64,000 nucleotides of DNA, taken from Microbispora catharanthi (GTDB taxonomy: Bacteria > Actinomycetota > Actinomycetes > Streptosporangiales > Streptosporangiaceae). The stretch is taken from the NCBI RefSeq assembly GCF_006334915.2, contig NZ_VDMA02000001.1, positions 558,001 to 622,000 of the forward strand, written 5' to 3'. The position numbers and the translations under genes were made by a program. The notes under the pieces are model-generated. The model ran no database searches, was not told where the DNA came from, and saw only the letters and a list, made by a program, of their open reading frames with translations. Positions 18,119-26,462 of this stretch are shown here, in pieces (the stretch's first letter is position 1; each line of letters begins with the position of its first letter).

Positions 18119-19195
18119 TTACCTCCCGGCCTCGGACAGCGCCAGCCCGGTGCCCGCATCGAACAGGTGCGCACGGTCCAGGTCGACCGTCACATGCAGC
18201 CGCTCGCCCGGCGTACCGGTGAAGGTGGGTCGTGCCTTGACCTTGAGGATCTCCGTCCCCACTTGGACGTCGACCACCGTCCGGTCACCGAGCGGCTCAA
18301 GGCCGTAGAGCTCACCCGGCAACGACGCGTCCCCACGCTGCTCGACGGACAGGTCCTCCGCGCGCAGGCCCAGCACCAGCGGACGACCGTCCTCAGCCGT
18401 GCTCCAGCGGGGCCGCGGCAGCGTCCAGCCTTCCGCCCCGACCAGACGATCTCCCTCGGCGTGGCAGGGGAGCAGGCTGATCTGCGGGCTCCCGACGAAT
18501 CCCGCGACCCACTGGTTGGCCGGACGCTCGTACACCTCGGCCGGCGTTCCGACCTGTTGCACCTTCCCGTCCTTGAGGACCGCGACCCGGTCGGCCATGG
18601 ACAGGGCCTCGACCTGGTCGTTGGTCACGTAGATGAAGGTCGCTCCGAGGCTCCGGTGGATGCGGGTGAGCTCGGTGCGCATCTCGACGCGGAGCTTGAG
18701 GTCGAGGTTCGTCAGCGGCTCGTCCATGAGAAACGCGCGCGGGCGACGGACCAGCGCCCGGGCCAGGGCGACACGCTGCATCTCACCGCCCGACATCTGC
18801 GCCGGACGACGCTGCAGCAGACGTTCGATGTGCAGCAGGCTCGACATCCGTTCGACGGCAGCGGCGATCTCGCTCGAAGAACAGCGGCGTGCCCGCAGCG
18901 GCGAAGCGATGTTCTCGTACGCCGTGAGTCGCGGGTAGAGGGCGTAGCTCTGGAAGACCATGGCCAGGTCGCGTTCGGCCGGGGCGTCACCGGTCGCGTC
19001 CCTCCCGTCCAGATGCACCGACCCGGCGTCAAGCTTCTCAAGGCCGGCGATCGCTCGCAGGGTCGTCGTCTTGCCTGCCCCGGAGGGTCCGAGCACGACG
19101 AAGAACGAGCCGTCCGGCACGTCCAGCGTCACCCCGTCCAGGGCCTGGACCTTACCGAAGGACTTGCGCAGCCCCTGCACTGCCACGGTTCCCAT
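18119..19195 (-). CDS. sugar-type ABC importer ATPase 1 (variant H-loop)
   Basis: 358 residues of the MalK/UgpC class: Walker A GPSGAGKTT, signature MSGGEMQRVALARAL, Walker B AFLMDEPLTNLD, and a C-terminal OB-type regulatory region (about 235-358). The switch histidine after the D-loop is replaced: the sequence reads IYVTNDQVEALS where the partner ATPase has YVTHDQVEAMS. Its start overlaps the stop of the next ATPase gene by one base (TGATG). A degenerate catalytic site in one of two paired ATPases suggests an asymmetric heterodimer. Confidence 0.9.
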   Translation of the reverse strand: MGTVAVQGLRKSFGKVQALDGVTLDVPDGSFFVVLGPSGAGKTTTLRAIAGLEKLDAGSVHLDGRDATGDAPAERDLAMVFQSYALYPRLTAYENIASPLRARRCSSSEIAAAVERMSSLLHIERLLQRRPAQMSGGEMQRVALARALVRRPRAFLMDEPLTNLDLKLRVEMRTELTRIHRSLGATFIYVTNDQVEALSMADRVAVLKDGKVQQVGTPAEVYERPANQWVAGFVGSPQISLLPCHAEGDRLVGAEGWTLPRPRWSTAEDGRPLVLGLRAEDLSVEQRGDASLPGELYGLEPLGDRTVVDVQVGTEILKVKARPTFTGTPGERLHVTVDLDRAHLFDAGTGLALSEAGR

Positions 19196-20262
19196 CAGGC
19201 CACCAGCTCTTCCGTGCTCACGTCGTAGACCGGCGGGGGCCCGCCGGTGTGCCGCAGCCCGACCGGTGCGTCAGCGGCGAAACGGACAGTCGGTGGCATC
19301 CGAACCCGTACGTCGCGCTGGCCGCCGTGGTCAACCACGTAGATGATCTCGTCGCCCAGCCACTCCGCCGAGACCACGCGGGCCGGGACCGAATGTTCCG
19401 CCCCTGGTTCTGTGACTTCCAGCGCCTCCGGCCGGACGCCTGCGACCAGGCGACGGTCGCGCGGCAGGCCTGGCGGTGGCGTGAGGACCAGTCCGCCCTG
19501 ACCGCGCAGCTTCCCGTCGGCCACCTCCACCTCGATCAGGTTCATCGGCGGTGAGCCGATGAACGCGGCGCAGAAAAGACTCGCCGGGCGGTCGTAGACT
19601 TCCAGCGGCGTGCCGATCTGCTCGACGCGGCCCTTGTTGAGGATCGCGATTCTGTGACCGAGCGACATCGCCTCGACTTGGTCGTGGGTGACGTAGACCA
19701 TCGTCGCCCCCAGCTCCCCCTGCAGGTGCTTGATCTCCGTGCGCATGTCCTCCCTCAGCTCCGCGTCCAGATTGGTAAGCGGTTCGTCCATGAGGAATGC
19801 GCGCGGTCGTCGCACCAGGGCGCGGGCAAGCGCGACGCGCTGCTGCTCCCCGCCGGACAGCCGGTGCGGTCGCCGGTCCAGGAGCGGGGTGAGCCGCATC
19901 AGCCGGGCGGCCTCGTCGACCCGCTCGCGCACCTCCGCCTTGGGCAGTCCCTCGGCCCGCAGTGGGAACGCCAGGTTGTCGCGGGTTCTCAGATGCGGGT
20001 AGAGAGCGTAGAACTGGAACACCATGGCGATGTCGCGCTCGGCGGGCGGCAGGTCGTTGACCAGCGTGTCGCCGATGCGGATGTCGCCCGTCGTCTGCCT
20101 CTCCAGGCCGGCTATGGCCCGCAGCGTGGTCGTCTTGCCGCAACCCGAAGGGCCGAGCATCACGAACAGCTCGCCGTCGCCGATGGACAGGTCCACGTGT
20201 TCGACTGCGACCGTCCCGTCCGGGTAGCGCTTGTGCAGGGCGGTCACCTCGATGCCCGCCAT
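19195..20262 (-). CDS. sugar-type ABC importer ATPase 2
   Basis: 355 residues from ATG 20262, which overlaps the stop codon of the permease gene by one base. Walker A GPSGCGKTTTLR, signature LSGGEQQRVALARAL, Walker B MDEPLTNLD and an intact H-loop YVTHDQVEAMS are all canonical. The C-terminal TOBE-like domain is of normal length. It belongs to the MalK/UgpC class that energises CUT1 carbohydrate importers. Having two distinct ATPases in one operon recalls the glycerol importer GlpSTPQV of rhizobia. Confidence 0.92.
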   Translation of the reverse strand: MAGIEVTALHKRYPDGTVAVEHVDLSIGDGELFVMLGPSGCGKTTTLRAIAGLERQTTGDIRIGDTLVNDLPPAERDIAMVFQFYALYPHLRTRDNLAFPLRAEGLPKAEVRERVDEAARLMRLTPLLDRRPHRLSGGEQQRVALARALVRRPRAFLMDEPLTNLDAELREDMRTEIKHLQGELGATMVYVTHDQVEAMSLGHRIAILNKGRVEQIGTPLEVYDRPASLFCAAFIGSPPMNLIEVEVADGKLRGQGGLVLTPPPGLPRDRRLVAGVRPEALEVTEPGAEHSVPARVVSAEWLGDEIIYVVDHGGQRDVRVRMPPTVRFAADAPVGLRHTGGPPPVYDVSTEELVA

Positions 20263-21170
20263 CAGCGTCGCACCGCCCCGAGCGTCACACCGGCGACGAG
20301 GTGCTTGCGCACCAGGTAGGCGAAGACGAGCACCGGTAGGGCGAACACTACGGAGGCGGCGGCCACGAGACCCCAGTCCACAGTGGTTCCACCGATGAGG
20401 CCGGCGATGGCGGGCGGGGCCGTCCGCACGGTGTCGCTGGAGGTAAGGAAGATGGCGAACACGAACTCGTTCCACGAGAAGATGAGTGCGAAGACCGCGG
20501 TCGCGGCGATGCCGGGCAGGAGCAGGGGAAGGGTGTATCGCCAGAACGCCTGCAAGCGGGTGTAGCCGTCGAGCATGGCGGCATCCTCGTATTCTGCGGG
20601 CACCTCGTCGACGAACCCCTTCATCATCCAGATCGTGAACGGGACATTGAACGCGGCGTAGATGAGGATCAGGCCGAGCTTGCTGTCGATGAGTCCGACC
20701 TGGCGGTACATGAGGAAGATCGGGATCACGACCACCACGGGCGGCATGAAGCGGGTGGACAGGATGAAGAACAGTTGGTCCTTCTTGGCCTTCACGGAGA
20801 AGCGCGAGTAGGCCCAGGCCGCCGGGACCCCCAGCACGGTGGCCAGCGCCGTGGAGACCCCGGCGACCACGACGGAGTTGAGGAACGAGACGGACAAGGC
20901 CGAGCGGCCGCCGGAGGCGACGAACACGTCCTTGAAATGCTCCAAAGTGACCGTGAAGTCGAAGAACTTGGCCGGGATGGCGTAGACGTCCCGGTTCTCC
21001 TTGATGGACGTCTCGATCATCCACAGCGCCGGAAAGAGCATCACGACGGCCAGCACGGCCAGCAGCGCGACCTCCAGCACGGAGCGGCCCCGGCCGCCGG
21101 AGCGACGCGCGGGGGGCGTGTGATCCCGGCCAGGACCTGTGGACACGGCCTCGTCGACGGAGACGGCCAT
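20262..21170 (-). CDS. ABC importer permease 2 (MalG/UgpE-like)
   Basis: 302 residues from ATG 21170; the frame is open upstream but this start overlaps the stop of permease 1 by one base, fitting the rest of the operon. About six transmembrane helices; the cytoplasmic EAA loop reads EYEDAAMLDGYTRLQAFWRY and would contact the ATPases. Inner-membrane half of the translocation pore. Confidence 0.92.
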   Translation of the reverse strand: MAVSVDEAVSTGPGRDHTPPARRSGGRGRSVLEVALLAVLAVVMLFPALWMIETSIKENRDVYAIPAKFFDFTVTLEHFKDVFVASGGRSALSVSFLNSVVVAGVSTALATVLGVPAAWAYSRFSVKAKKDQLFFILSTRFMPPVVVVIPIFLMYRQVGLIDSKLGLILIYAAFNVPFTIWMMKGFVDEVPAEYEDAAMLDGYTRLQAFWRYTLPLLLPGIAATAVFALIFSWNEFVFAIFLTSSDTVRTAPPAIAGLIGGTTVDWGLVAAASVVFALPVLVFAYLVRKHLVAGVTLGAVRR

Positions 21171-22120
21171 CAGTCCTCCTTGAGCTTGTTCAAGTAGCGC
21201 AGGTAGAGCTGCGTCAGGACGATGACGACGAGGACCATGAGGATCCCGTACGCCGAGGCGGTACCAGTGTTGAAGCCCAGGAACCCGACCTTGTAGACGT
21301 GGAACGACAACGTCTCGGTGGAGACCCCCGGACCTCCGTTGGTGAGGATGTAGACGAGGTCGAACAGCCGGAAGGCCTCGATGGCCCTGAACAACACGGC
21401 GATGAGGAGCAGCGGCCACACCAGCGGAAGAGTGATGGTGCGGAACTTGAACCACTCGGACGCCCGATCGATCGAGGCGGCCTCGTACAAGTACTTGGGA
21501 ACCGCGGTAAGGCCCGCGAGGGCGATGAGCATGATGAACGGCGTCCATTGCCAGGTGTCGACCACGATCAGGGAAATCAGGGCCGTTCGCTGCCGGGTGA
21601 GCCACTCCACCTGCCCCAGGCCGAGCGAGCCGAGCATGCTGTTGATCACGCCGAACTGCGCGTCGAGCATGAATCGCCAGAACAGCCCGACCACGACCGG
21701 CGACAGCATCATCGGAACCAGGAACAGAGTGGTCAGCACTCCTCGCCCGCGCGTGCGCCGTGAGATCAGGTAGGCGATGGCGAAACCGAGCACGGTCTGC
21801 AGGACGACCGCGCCGACCACGTAGATCAACGTCGTCAAGGCCCTCAGGTGGACCTGCGCCGAAGCCAGGATGGCGGTGTAGTTCTCAAACCAGACGAAGT
21901 GGGCCGGCCCCCCGCGGGTGGCCGAGTAGTCGGTGAAAGACAGGTACAACGCCCACAGCAACGGGAAAACCGACATTGCGAGCAACAGCAGCAGCGCCGG
22001 GGAGATGAAGGCCACGGCGAGCGTGCGGTCGCTCAAGCGGCGGGACCGACCCGGTGCAGGCGGCGTCGCGGACGCCACCTGCCCGGGGTGGTCGGTCGTC
22101 AGAGGGACGGGGTCACTCAC
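21170..22120 (-). CDS. ABC importer permease 1 (MalF/UgpA-like)
   Basis: 316 residues from GTG 22120, which overlaps the binding-protein stop (GTGA). Six membrane segments are visible, for example LAVAFISPALLLLLAMSVF near the N-terminus, and the EAA-loop equivalent YLYEAASIDRASEWFKFRTI. It pairs with permease 2. The substrate class (polyol, sugar or other small hydroxylated compound) is inferred from the CUT1-type organisation. Confidence 0.92.
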   Translation of the reverse strand: MSDPVPLTTDHPGQVASATPPAPGRSRRLSDRTLAVAFISPALLLLLAMSVFPLLWALYLSFTDYSATRGGPAHFVWFENYTAILASAQVHLRALTTLIYVVGAVVLQTVLGFAIAYLISRRTRGRGVLTTLFLVPMMLSPVVVGLFWRFMLDAQFGVINSMLGSLGLGQVEWLTRQRTALISLIVVDTWQWTPFIMLIALAGLTAVPKYLYEAASIDRASEWFKFRTITLPLVWPLLLIAVLFRAIEAFRLFDLVYILTNGGPGVSTETLSFHVYKVGFLGFNTGTASAYGILMVLVVIVLTQLYLRYLNKLKED

Positions 22121-23541
22121 AGTCCGCCGCCGCCCTTGCGGTTGCCGGAGTCGAGCACGCCCTGCTGCTGCTTGGCGATGTCGTCGAGCGCGTCCTTCGG
22201 CTTCTTCGCGCCGTTGAGAGCCGCGTTCACGTTGGTGTTCTCGATGTCGACGAGGCGCGCGTACTCGGGCACGTTCCACATGTCCCGCATCCGCGGAACC
22301 GAGTCGGCGTACACCTTGTTGAACGGCCCGGCATTGAGGAACTCGGGCGATGCCAGGGCGTCCGTACGCGATGGCACGCCACCAGCCGCGGCCCACTTCT
22401 TCTGGATGTCAGCCTGCTCGAACCACTTCATGAAGTTCAGGGCCTCCGCCTGGTTCGCCTGGGGCGAGTAGGCCGACACGTGCATCCCCATGCCGCCGAG
22501 AGGCACCAGGTTCGTCTTCTGGCTCGGCAGGGGGGCAAAACCGAGCTTGTCGAGAATCTGCTCCCGGGTGGTGCCGAGCGTCGACTGCTTCGGGTCGAGC
22601 AGGCCGCCGCTCGCGGCGATCCAGTTGAACGCGATGCATGCCTTGCCCTGGGCGACCGCCGCGTTCACCTCGTCGATGAACCAGTTGCCGGAGCCCTTGG
22701 CGGTCAGCGGCTTCATCTTGTTGACCAGGACGTCCATCGCCTCCTGGCCCGCAGCGTCGTTGAGGACGCCGTCGATCTTGCGCGTCTTGGCGTCCCAGAG
22801 GTTGCCGCCGTAGACGCCGTTGACCGTGTTGTAGGTCACGGCCGCGGCGTCGGAGCCGTTGGCCTGGTGGAAAGCCAGCCCGCTGACGCCAGGGTGGTCC
22901 GCCTGGCACTTCTCGGCGACTGAGATCATCTCGTCCCACGTCTGCGGTGGCTTGTCGCCGATAAGATCCTTGCGGTAGATCATCGTCCAGGTGTCGCCGA
23001 GCAGCGGCAGGCCGTACATGCTGGCGTTTTCGTCGCGCTTGCCGGTCTCCGCCTGGGGGTACTGGCCGTAGGCCGCCAGGAGGTACGGGTTGTAGGCATT
23101 GACATCGATGTTCTTCTTGACGAAGTCGGTGATGTCGAGGATGTTGCCGTTCGTCACGGCCTCGCCGATGTGCTGCGAGTCCAGGATCGGGATGTCGAAG
23201 TCGGTCTTGTGCGCTGCGAACTGGGTGAACATCGCGTCGTGCCAGTTCGCGTTCGGCACGGTGTTGACCTTGACGGTCACGTTCGGCCGCTCCTTGGCGT
23301 ACTCCGCGTTCGCGAAGGCTTCCAGCGCGTGGGCGGGGGGCCAGTCGAACCAGATGAACTTGAGGGTCAGCGGGTCCTTGGTGAGCTCCGGGATGGTCGC
23401 CGGCGCCTTGGGGGCGCTCTCCTGCGTGCCGCCGCCGCTGCCGCCGCAAGCCGCCACGGTCGCGGCCACCAAAATGGCCGCCGCCAGCCGCCCCTTTCGA
23501 CCGGAAACCGACAGTCGTCCTATTCGCTGTGGATACCGCAT
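22117..23541 (-). CDS. ABC importer solute-binding lipoprotein
   Basis: 474 residues, family 1 extracellular solute-binding protein. The N-terminus has a positively charged start, hydrophobic segment and a lipobox ending VAATVAAC-GG, so it is a lipid-anchored receptor on the outer face of the membrane. It is first in a five-gene operon (binding protein, two permeases, two ATPases) with overlapping start and stop codons throughout. ATG 23541 was chosen because it begins a proper signal sequence; the longer open frame does not. Ligand unknown; the downstream alcohol and aldehyde dehydrogenases suggest a hydroxylated small molecule. Confidence 0.92.
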   Translation of the reverse strand: MRYPQRIGRLSVSGRKGRLAAAILVAATVAACGGSGGGTQESAPKAPATIPELTKDPLTLKFIWFDWPPAHALEAFANAEYAKERPNVTVKVNTVPNANWHDAMFTQFAAHKTDFDIPILDSQHIGEAVTNGNILDITDFVKKNIDVNAYNPYLLAAYGQYPQAETGKRDENASMYGLPLLGDTWTMIYRKDLIGDKPPQTWDEMISVAEKCQADHPGVSGLAFHQANGSDAAAVTYNTVNGVYGGNLWDAKTRKIDGVLNDAAGQEAMDVLVNKMKPLTAKGSGNWFIDEVNAAVAQGKACIAFNWIAASGGLLDPKQSTLGTTREQILDKLGFAPLPSQKTNLVPLGGMGMHVSAYSPQANQAEALNFMKWFEQADIQKKWAAAGGVPSRTDALASPEFLNAGPFNKVYADSVPRMRDMWNVPEYARLVDIENTNVNAALNGAKKPKDALDDIAKQQQGVLDSGNRKGGGGL

Positions 23542-23936
23542 CCTCTTGCCTGCTTTCTGGGTGGGGACCTCTGGAGCCCTGCTGCGTGCTTCGCCGAGCA
23601 GTTGCTGGGGGGGTTGTTCAGGCGTGTTGCCGGCTGTCGCAGGGGCTGACCCGCAGACCGGCGTCACGAGTACGCCGCGACGTGATGGGGCTTCAAACAG
23701 TCGAGAAGTCCTTCGGTCCTTATCGGCCTGGTGGCGAATTGAGTAGGACGTCGAGCAAGCTCATAGGAGCTCCAACTGATCGAAGCGGAGCGATGGCGGG
23801 TGATTCCGCGTTGGGTGAAGGATGGCTGGCATCCGCCACCTTTCCTATACGATCCGAGTGGGGGCGTCAATATCCCGCAGCGTTGCGACCGATGGCAACA
23901 GGCTCCCGAAAACGTAAGAAAGGACCTCACGTCAAG
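23542..23936. promoter_or_regulatory. divergent promoter region, importer operon versus GntR gene
   Basis: 395 bp without a gene. It contains the dyad AGCTC-ATAG-GAGCT (23758-23762, 23767-23771), a possible GntR operator; no experimental or family-specific match is claimed. Confidence 0.35.
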
Positions 23937-24680
23937 ATGGACGACGAAGCGATGAGCGCGCGGCGCCGTGGGGCGATGACGGGCGGAACGCCGCCGCGAA
24001 GATCTCGCGGCCGGCTTGCCGACGAGGTGTACGACACGCTGCTCGGACAGCTGATGTCGCTACGGATCGAGCCTGGCTCCCGCGTCACGATCGACGTCCT
24101 GGCGCGAGAGCTGGGGGTCTCGCAGACGCCCATCCGAGACGCTCTCAACCGCATGGAGGCCGAGGGCCTGGTCGTGCGTGTGCCCCATGCCGGCTATCGC
24201 ATTCCCCCTCAGATCACCCGTCACCGATTCGAGGACATGCTTGAGCTCCGCCTGCTCCTCGAGCCGGCAGCGGCGCGCAGATCCGCCGAACGCGCATCCT
24301 CGAAGCAGGTGGCCGGTCTGCGACGAATGCTGGAGGAGATGGCGGAGCTGGAGGGGGGCAACGGGCTCATGGCCTATGGCGCCTTCGGGCTACGCGACGC
24401 CGCTTTTCACGATCTCGTCGCCCTGAGCGCGGAGAACCAGGTCATCCGCGAAGCGCTCGCTCGCCTGCACACGCACGTGCACCTGTTCCGGCTTCTCCAC
24501 GACACCCAGGTCACTCACCTGGCCATGGCCGAGCACGAAGAAGTCGTGGCCGCGATCGCCGCGCGTGACCCCGACGCCGCCGCTTACGCCATGCGCCGGC
24601 ACATCCTGCTGTCCGGCGAGCGGTTCCGCCGATTGTTCGACGATGTCAAGGAAGCGGACGGAATGGCGGTAAAGGCTTGA
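23937..24680 (+). CDS. GntR/FadR-type regulator with FCD domain
   Basis: 247 residues. The winged helix contains LARELGVSQTPIRDALNRME, followed by an all-helical FCD ligand-binding domain (about 95-230) with metal-ligand histidines expected in such proteins. ATG 23937 is the likely start; ATG 23952 is an alternative and the long upstream open frame is not coding-like. It is divergent from the ABC importer operon and precedes a DJ-1 protein and a hydrolase, so it is the best candidate regulator for the whole catabolic island, probably responding to an organic acid. Confidence 0.88.
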   Translation: MDDEAMSARRRGAMTGGTPPRRSRGRLADEVYDTLLGQLMSLRIEPGSRVTIDVLARELGVSQTPIRDALNRMEAEGLVVRVPHAGYRIPPQITRHRFEDMLELRLLLEPAAARRSAERASSKQVAGLRRMLEEMAELEGGNGLMAYGAFGLRDAAFHDLVALSAENQVIREALARLHTHVHLFRLLHDTQVTHLAMAEHEEVVAAIAARDPDAAAYAMRRHILLSGERFRRLFDDVKEADGMAVKA

Positions 24681-24767
24681 CGGGCGGGCCGGGCCGAGGA
24701 ATGCTGACGCAATCGGATCGGATTGGATCGGATCCACCTCACCCGCCCCAGATGCGAGGAGAAGCAG

Positions 24768-25337
24768 GTGCCTAGAGCACTGCTCCTTACCGGCGATGCC
24801 GCCGAGGAGCTCGACACCATGTATCCCTACTATCGCGTGCAGGAGGGCGGCTGGGACGTCGACGTCTCGTCACGGACGATGCGTGACGTTCAGCTGGTCA
24901 TCCACGAATTCGACCCCAACTCCGACGCCTACGTGGAGAAGAACGGCCGAAAGCTGCCGGTCGACGTGCCCTGGGCCGAGGTCGACGTCGAGCGCTATGA
25001 CGCCCTCATCATCCCTGGGGGACGTGCCCCCGAGTGGATCCGGGTCGACGCCGACGTCAGGCGCATCACCGAGCACTTCTTCGCGCGCAACCTCCCGATC
25101 GCGCTGGTGTGCCACGGCGCGCAGGTGCCGGCGGTCTACGGGCTGCTGAAGGGCCGGAAGACGGCGTGCTTCCCCCCCATCACCGGTGACATGGAGAACG
25201 CGGGCGCGACGGTCATCGACGCTCCCGACGTCGTGGACGGAAACCTCGTCTCCTGCCGCGGCTGGCCCGACATGCCGCAGTTCGGCCGGGTGATGATGGA
25301 GGTCTTCTCGAAGTCCGTCAACTCCGCATCGGCATGA
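24768..25337 (+). CDS. DJ-1/PfpI-family protein
   Basis: 189 residues from GTG 24768 with GAGGAG upstream. The core has LIIPGGRAPEWIRVDADVRR with the conserved glutamate-bearing region and the nucleophile elbow IALVCHGAQVPAVYG with the reactive cysteine. Family members act as proteases, glyoxalases/deglycases or amide hydrolases. Located between the GntR regulator and an alpha/beta hydrolase; an aldehyde- or glyoxal-detoxifying role alongside the dehydrogenases is possible but unproven. Confidence 0.85.
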   Translation: MPRALLLTGDAAEELDTMYPYYRVQEGGWDVDVSSRTMRDVQLVIHEFDPNSDAYVEKNGRKLPVDVPWAEVDVERYDALIIPGGRAPEWIRVDADVRRITEHFFARNLPIALVCHGAQVPAVYGLLKGRKTACFPPITGDMENAGATVIDAPDVVDGNLVSCRGWPDMPQFGRVMMEVFSKSVNSASA

Positions 25338-25356
25338 GCACACCTGGCCTGTCCCG

Positions 25357-26178
25357 GTGACGGCACTTCGGACCGTCACAGTCGACGGCTCTCCCGTCCA
25401 TGTCATGGAGAGCGGCACGGGGCCCGCGGTGCTGATGCTGCACGGCTCCGGACCCGGTACGACCGGATCCGGAGCCTGGGCGACGACCGCACAGGCGCTG
25501 GGCACGTCCTGGCACCTGGTCGCTCCTGACCAGGCGGGGTTCGGCCGTACGCCGATCCCGGCGGGCTCCAGAGGTGGGCTCCGGCTGTGGACGGAGCAGG
25601 CCGCGGGCCTGATGGATGCTCTCGGTGTCGAGCACTACGCCGTGGTGGGCCACTCCATGGGCGGTGCCGTGGCGCTGGCGTTGGCGGCCGCGCGTCCCCA
25701 GCAGGTCACCCGTGTCGTGGCGGTCTCGACGATGGGCGCCCCCGGGGCGCCGCTGTCCGCCGAGCTCGACGCGGTCTGGGCCGCCCCCGCCGGCCCGGTC
25801 GGGGCACGAGACATGTTGAGTCGCCTCGTCCTCGACCAAGCGCTCGTGACCGAGTCGGCCGTCGCCGCCCGTGCAGCCGCGATGGAAGCGGGGGCGGCCG
25901 CGTACGCGTCGTTGTTCCCTCCACCTAGGGCACGTTGGGCCGACGATCTCACCCTCTCGGCGCAAACGCTGGCAGGGATCCGCGCGCCCGTGCTGCTCGT
26001 CCACGGCGCCGAGGACCGAGTCACCCCGCTCGGGACGGCAGCCCTGCCCCTGCTCGAACACCTGGCCGATGTCCGTCTGCACGTGCTCGGCCGATGCGGG
26101 CACGTGCCGGCGCTCGAGCACCCGCACGACTTCAGGCGACTCCTGTCGTGCTTCCTCGGCCGGGAACGCGGTCAGTAA
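25357..26178 (+). CDS. alpha/beta hydrolase, meta-cleavage-product-hydrolase-like
   Basis: 273 residues from GTG 25357. The oxyanion motif LMLHGSGPGTTGSGAW is the one typical of C-C bond hydrolases of aromatic meta-cleavage pathways. The nucleophile is in VVGHSMGGAVAL, the acid in HGAEDRVTP and the histidine in GRCGHVPALEHP. It lies 19 bp after the DJ-1 gene, so it is probably co-transcribed. Actual substrate unknown; many HGSGPG proteins are ordinary esterases. Confidence 0.85.
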   Translation: MTALRTVTVDGSPVHVMESGTGPAVLMLHGSGPGTTGSGAWATTAQALGTSWHLVAPDQAGFGRTPIPAGSRGGLRLWTEQAAGLMDALGVEHYAVVGHSMGGAVALALAAARPQQVTRVVAVSTMGAPGAPLSAELDAVWAAPAGPVGARDMLSRLVLDQALVTESAVAARAAAMEAGAAAYASLFPPPRARWADDLTLSAQTLAGIRAPVLLVHGAEDRVTPLGTAALPLLEHLADVRLHVLGRCGHVPALEHPHDFRRLLSCFLGRERGQ

Positions 26179-26268
26179 TTGCCGCGACAGGTCCGCAGCC
26201 CGTGCTGAAGCAGGTCAGCACGAAGCAGGCGTGATCCGCGCAGAAGCCGGCGCCCTCCTCGAGACCCG

Positions 26269-26370
26269 AGCCATGACGAGGCAGTGGCCGAGGTCATCGC
26301 TCGACATGGTCGCATCGACATCCTCGTGCCGCACCGGACCGCTCGCCGCGTCCGGCGAGAGATCGAATGA
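26269..26370 (+). pseudogene. short-chain dehydrogenase scar
   Basis: The frame reads DEAVAEVIARHGRIDILVP and then a non-homologous tail to TGA 26368. AEVIARHGRIDILV is the typical SDR segment just before NNAG. Only about 20 codons match. The rest of 26179-26462 shows nothing. Confidence 0.4.
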
Positions 26371-26462
26371 GACCGAGGGTCGCGCGCGGCGCCGGCGGGC
26401 AGCTCGCTGTCCTTGAACTGGGCCACGCCCGGCCTGGCTGTTCCTGGGTTCCTCGACCCCGG

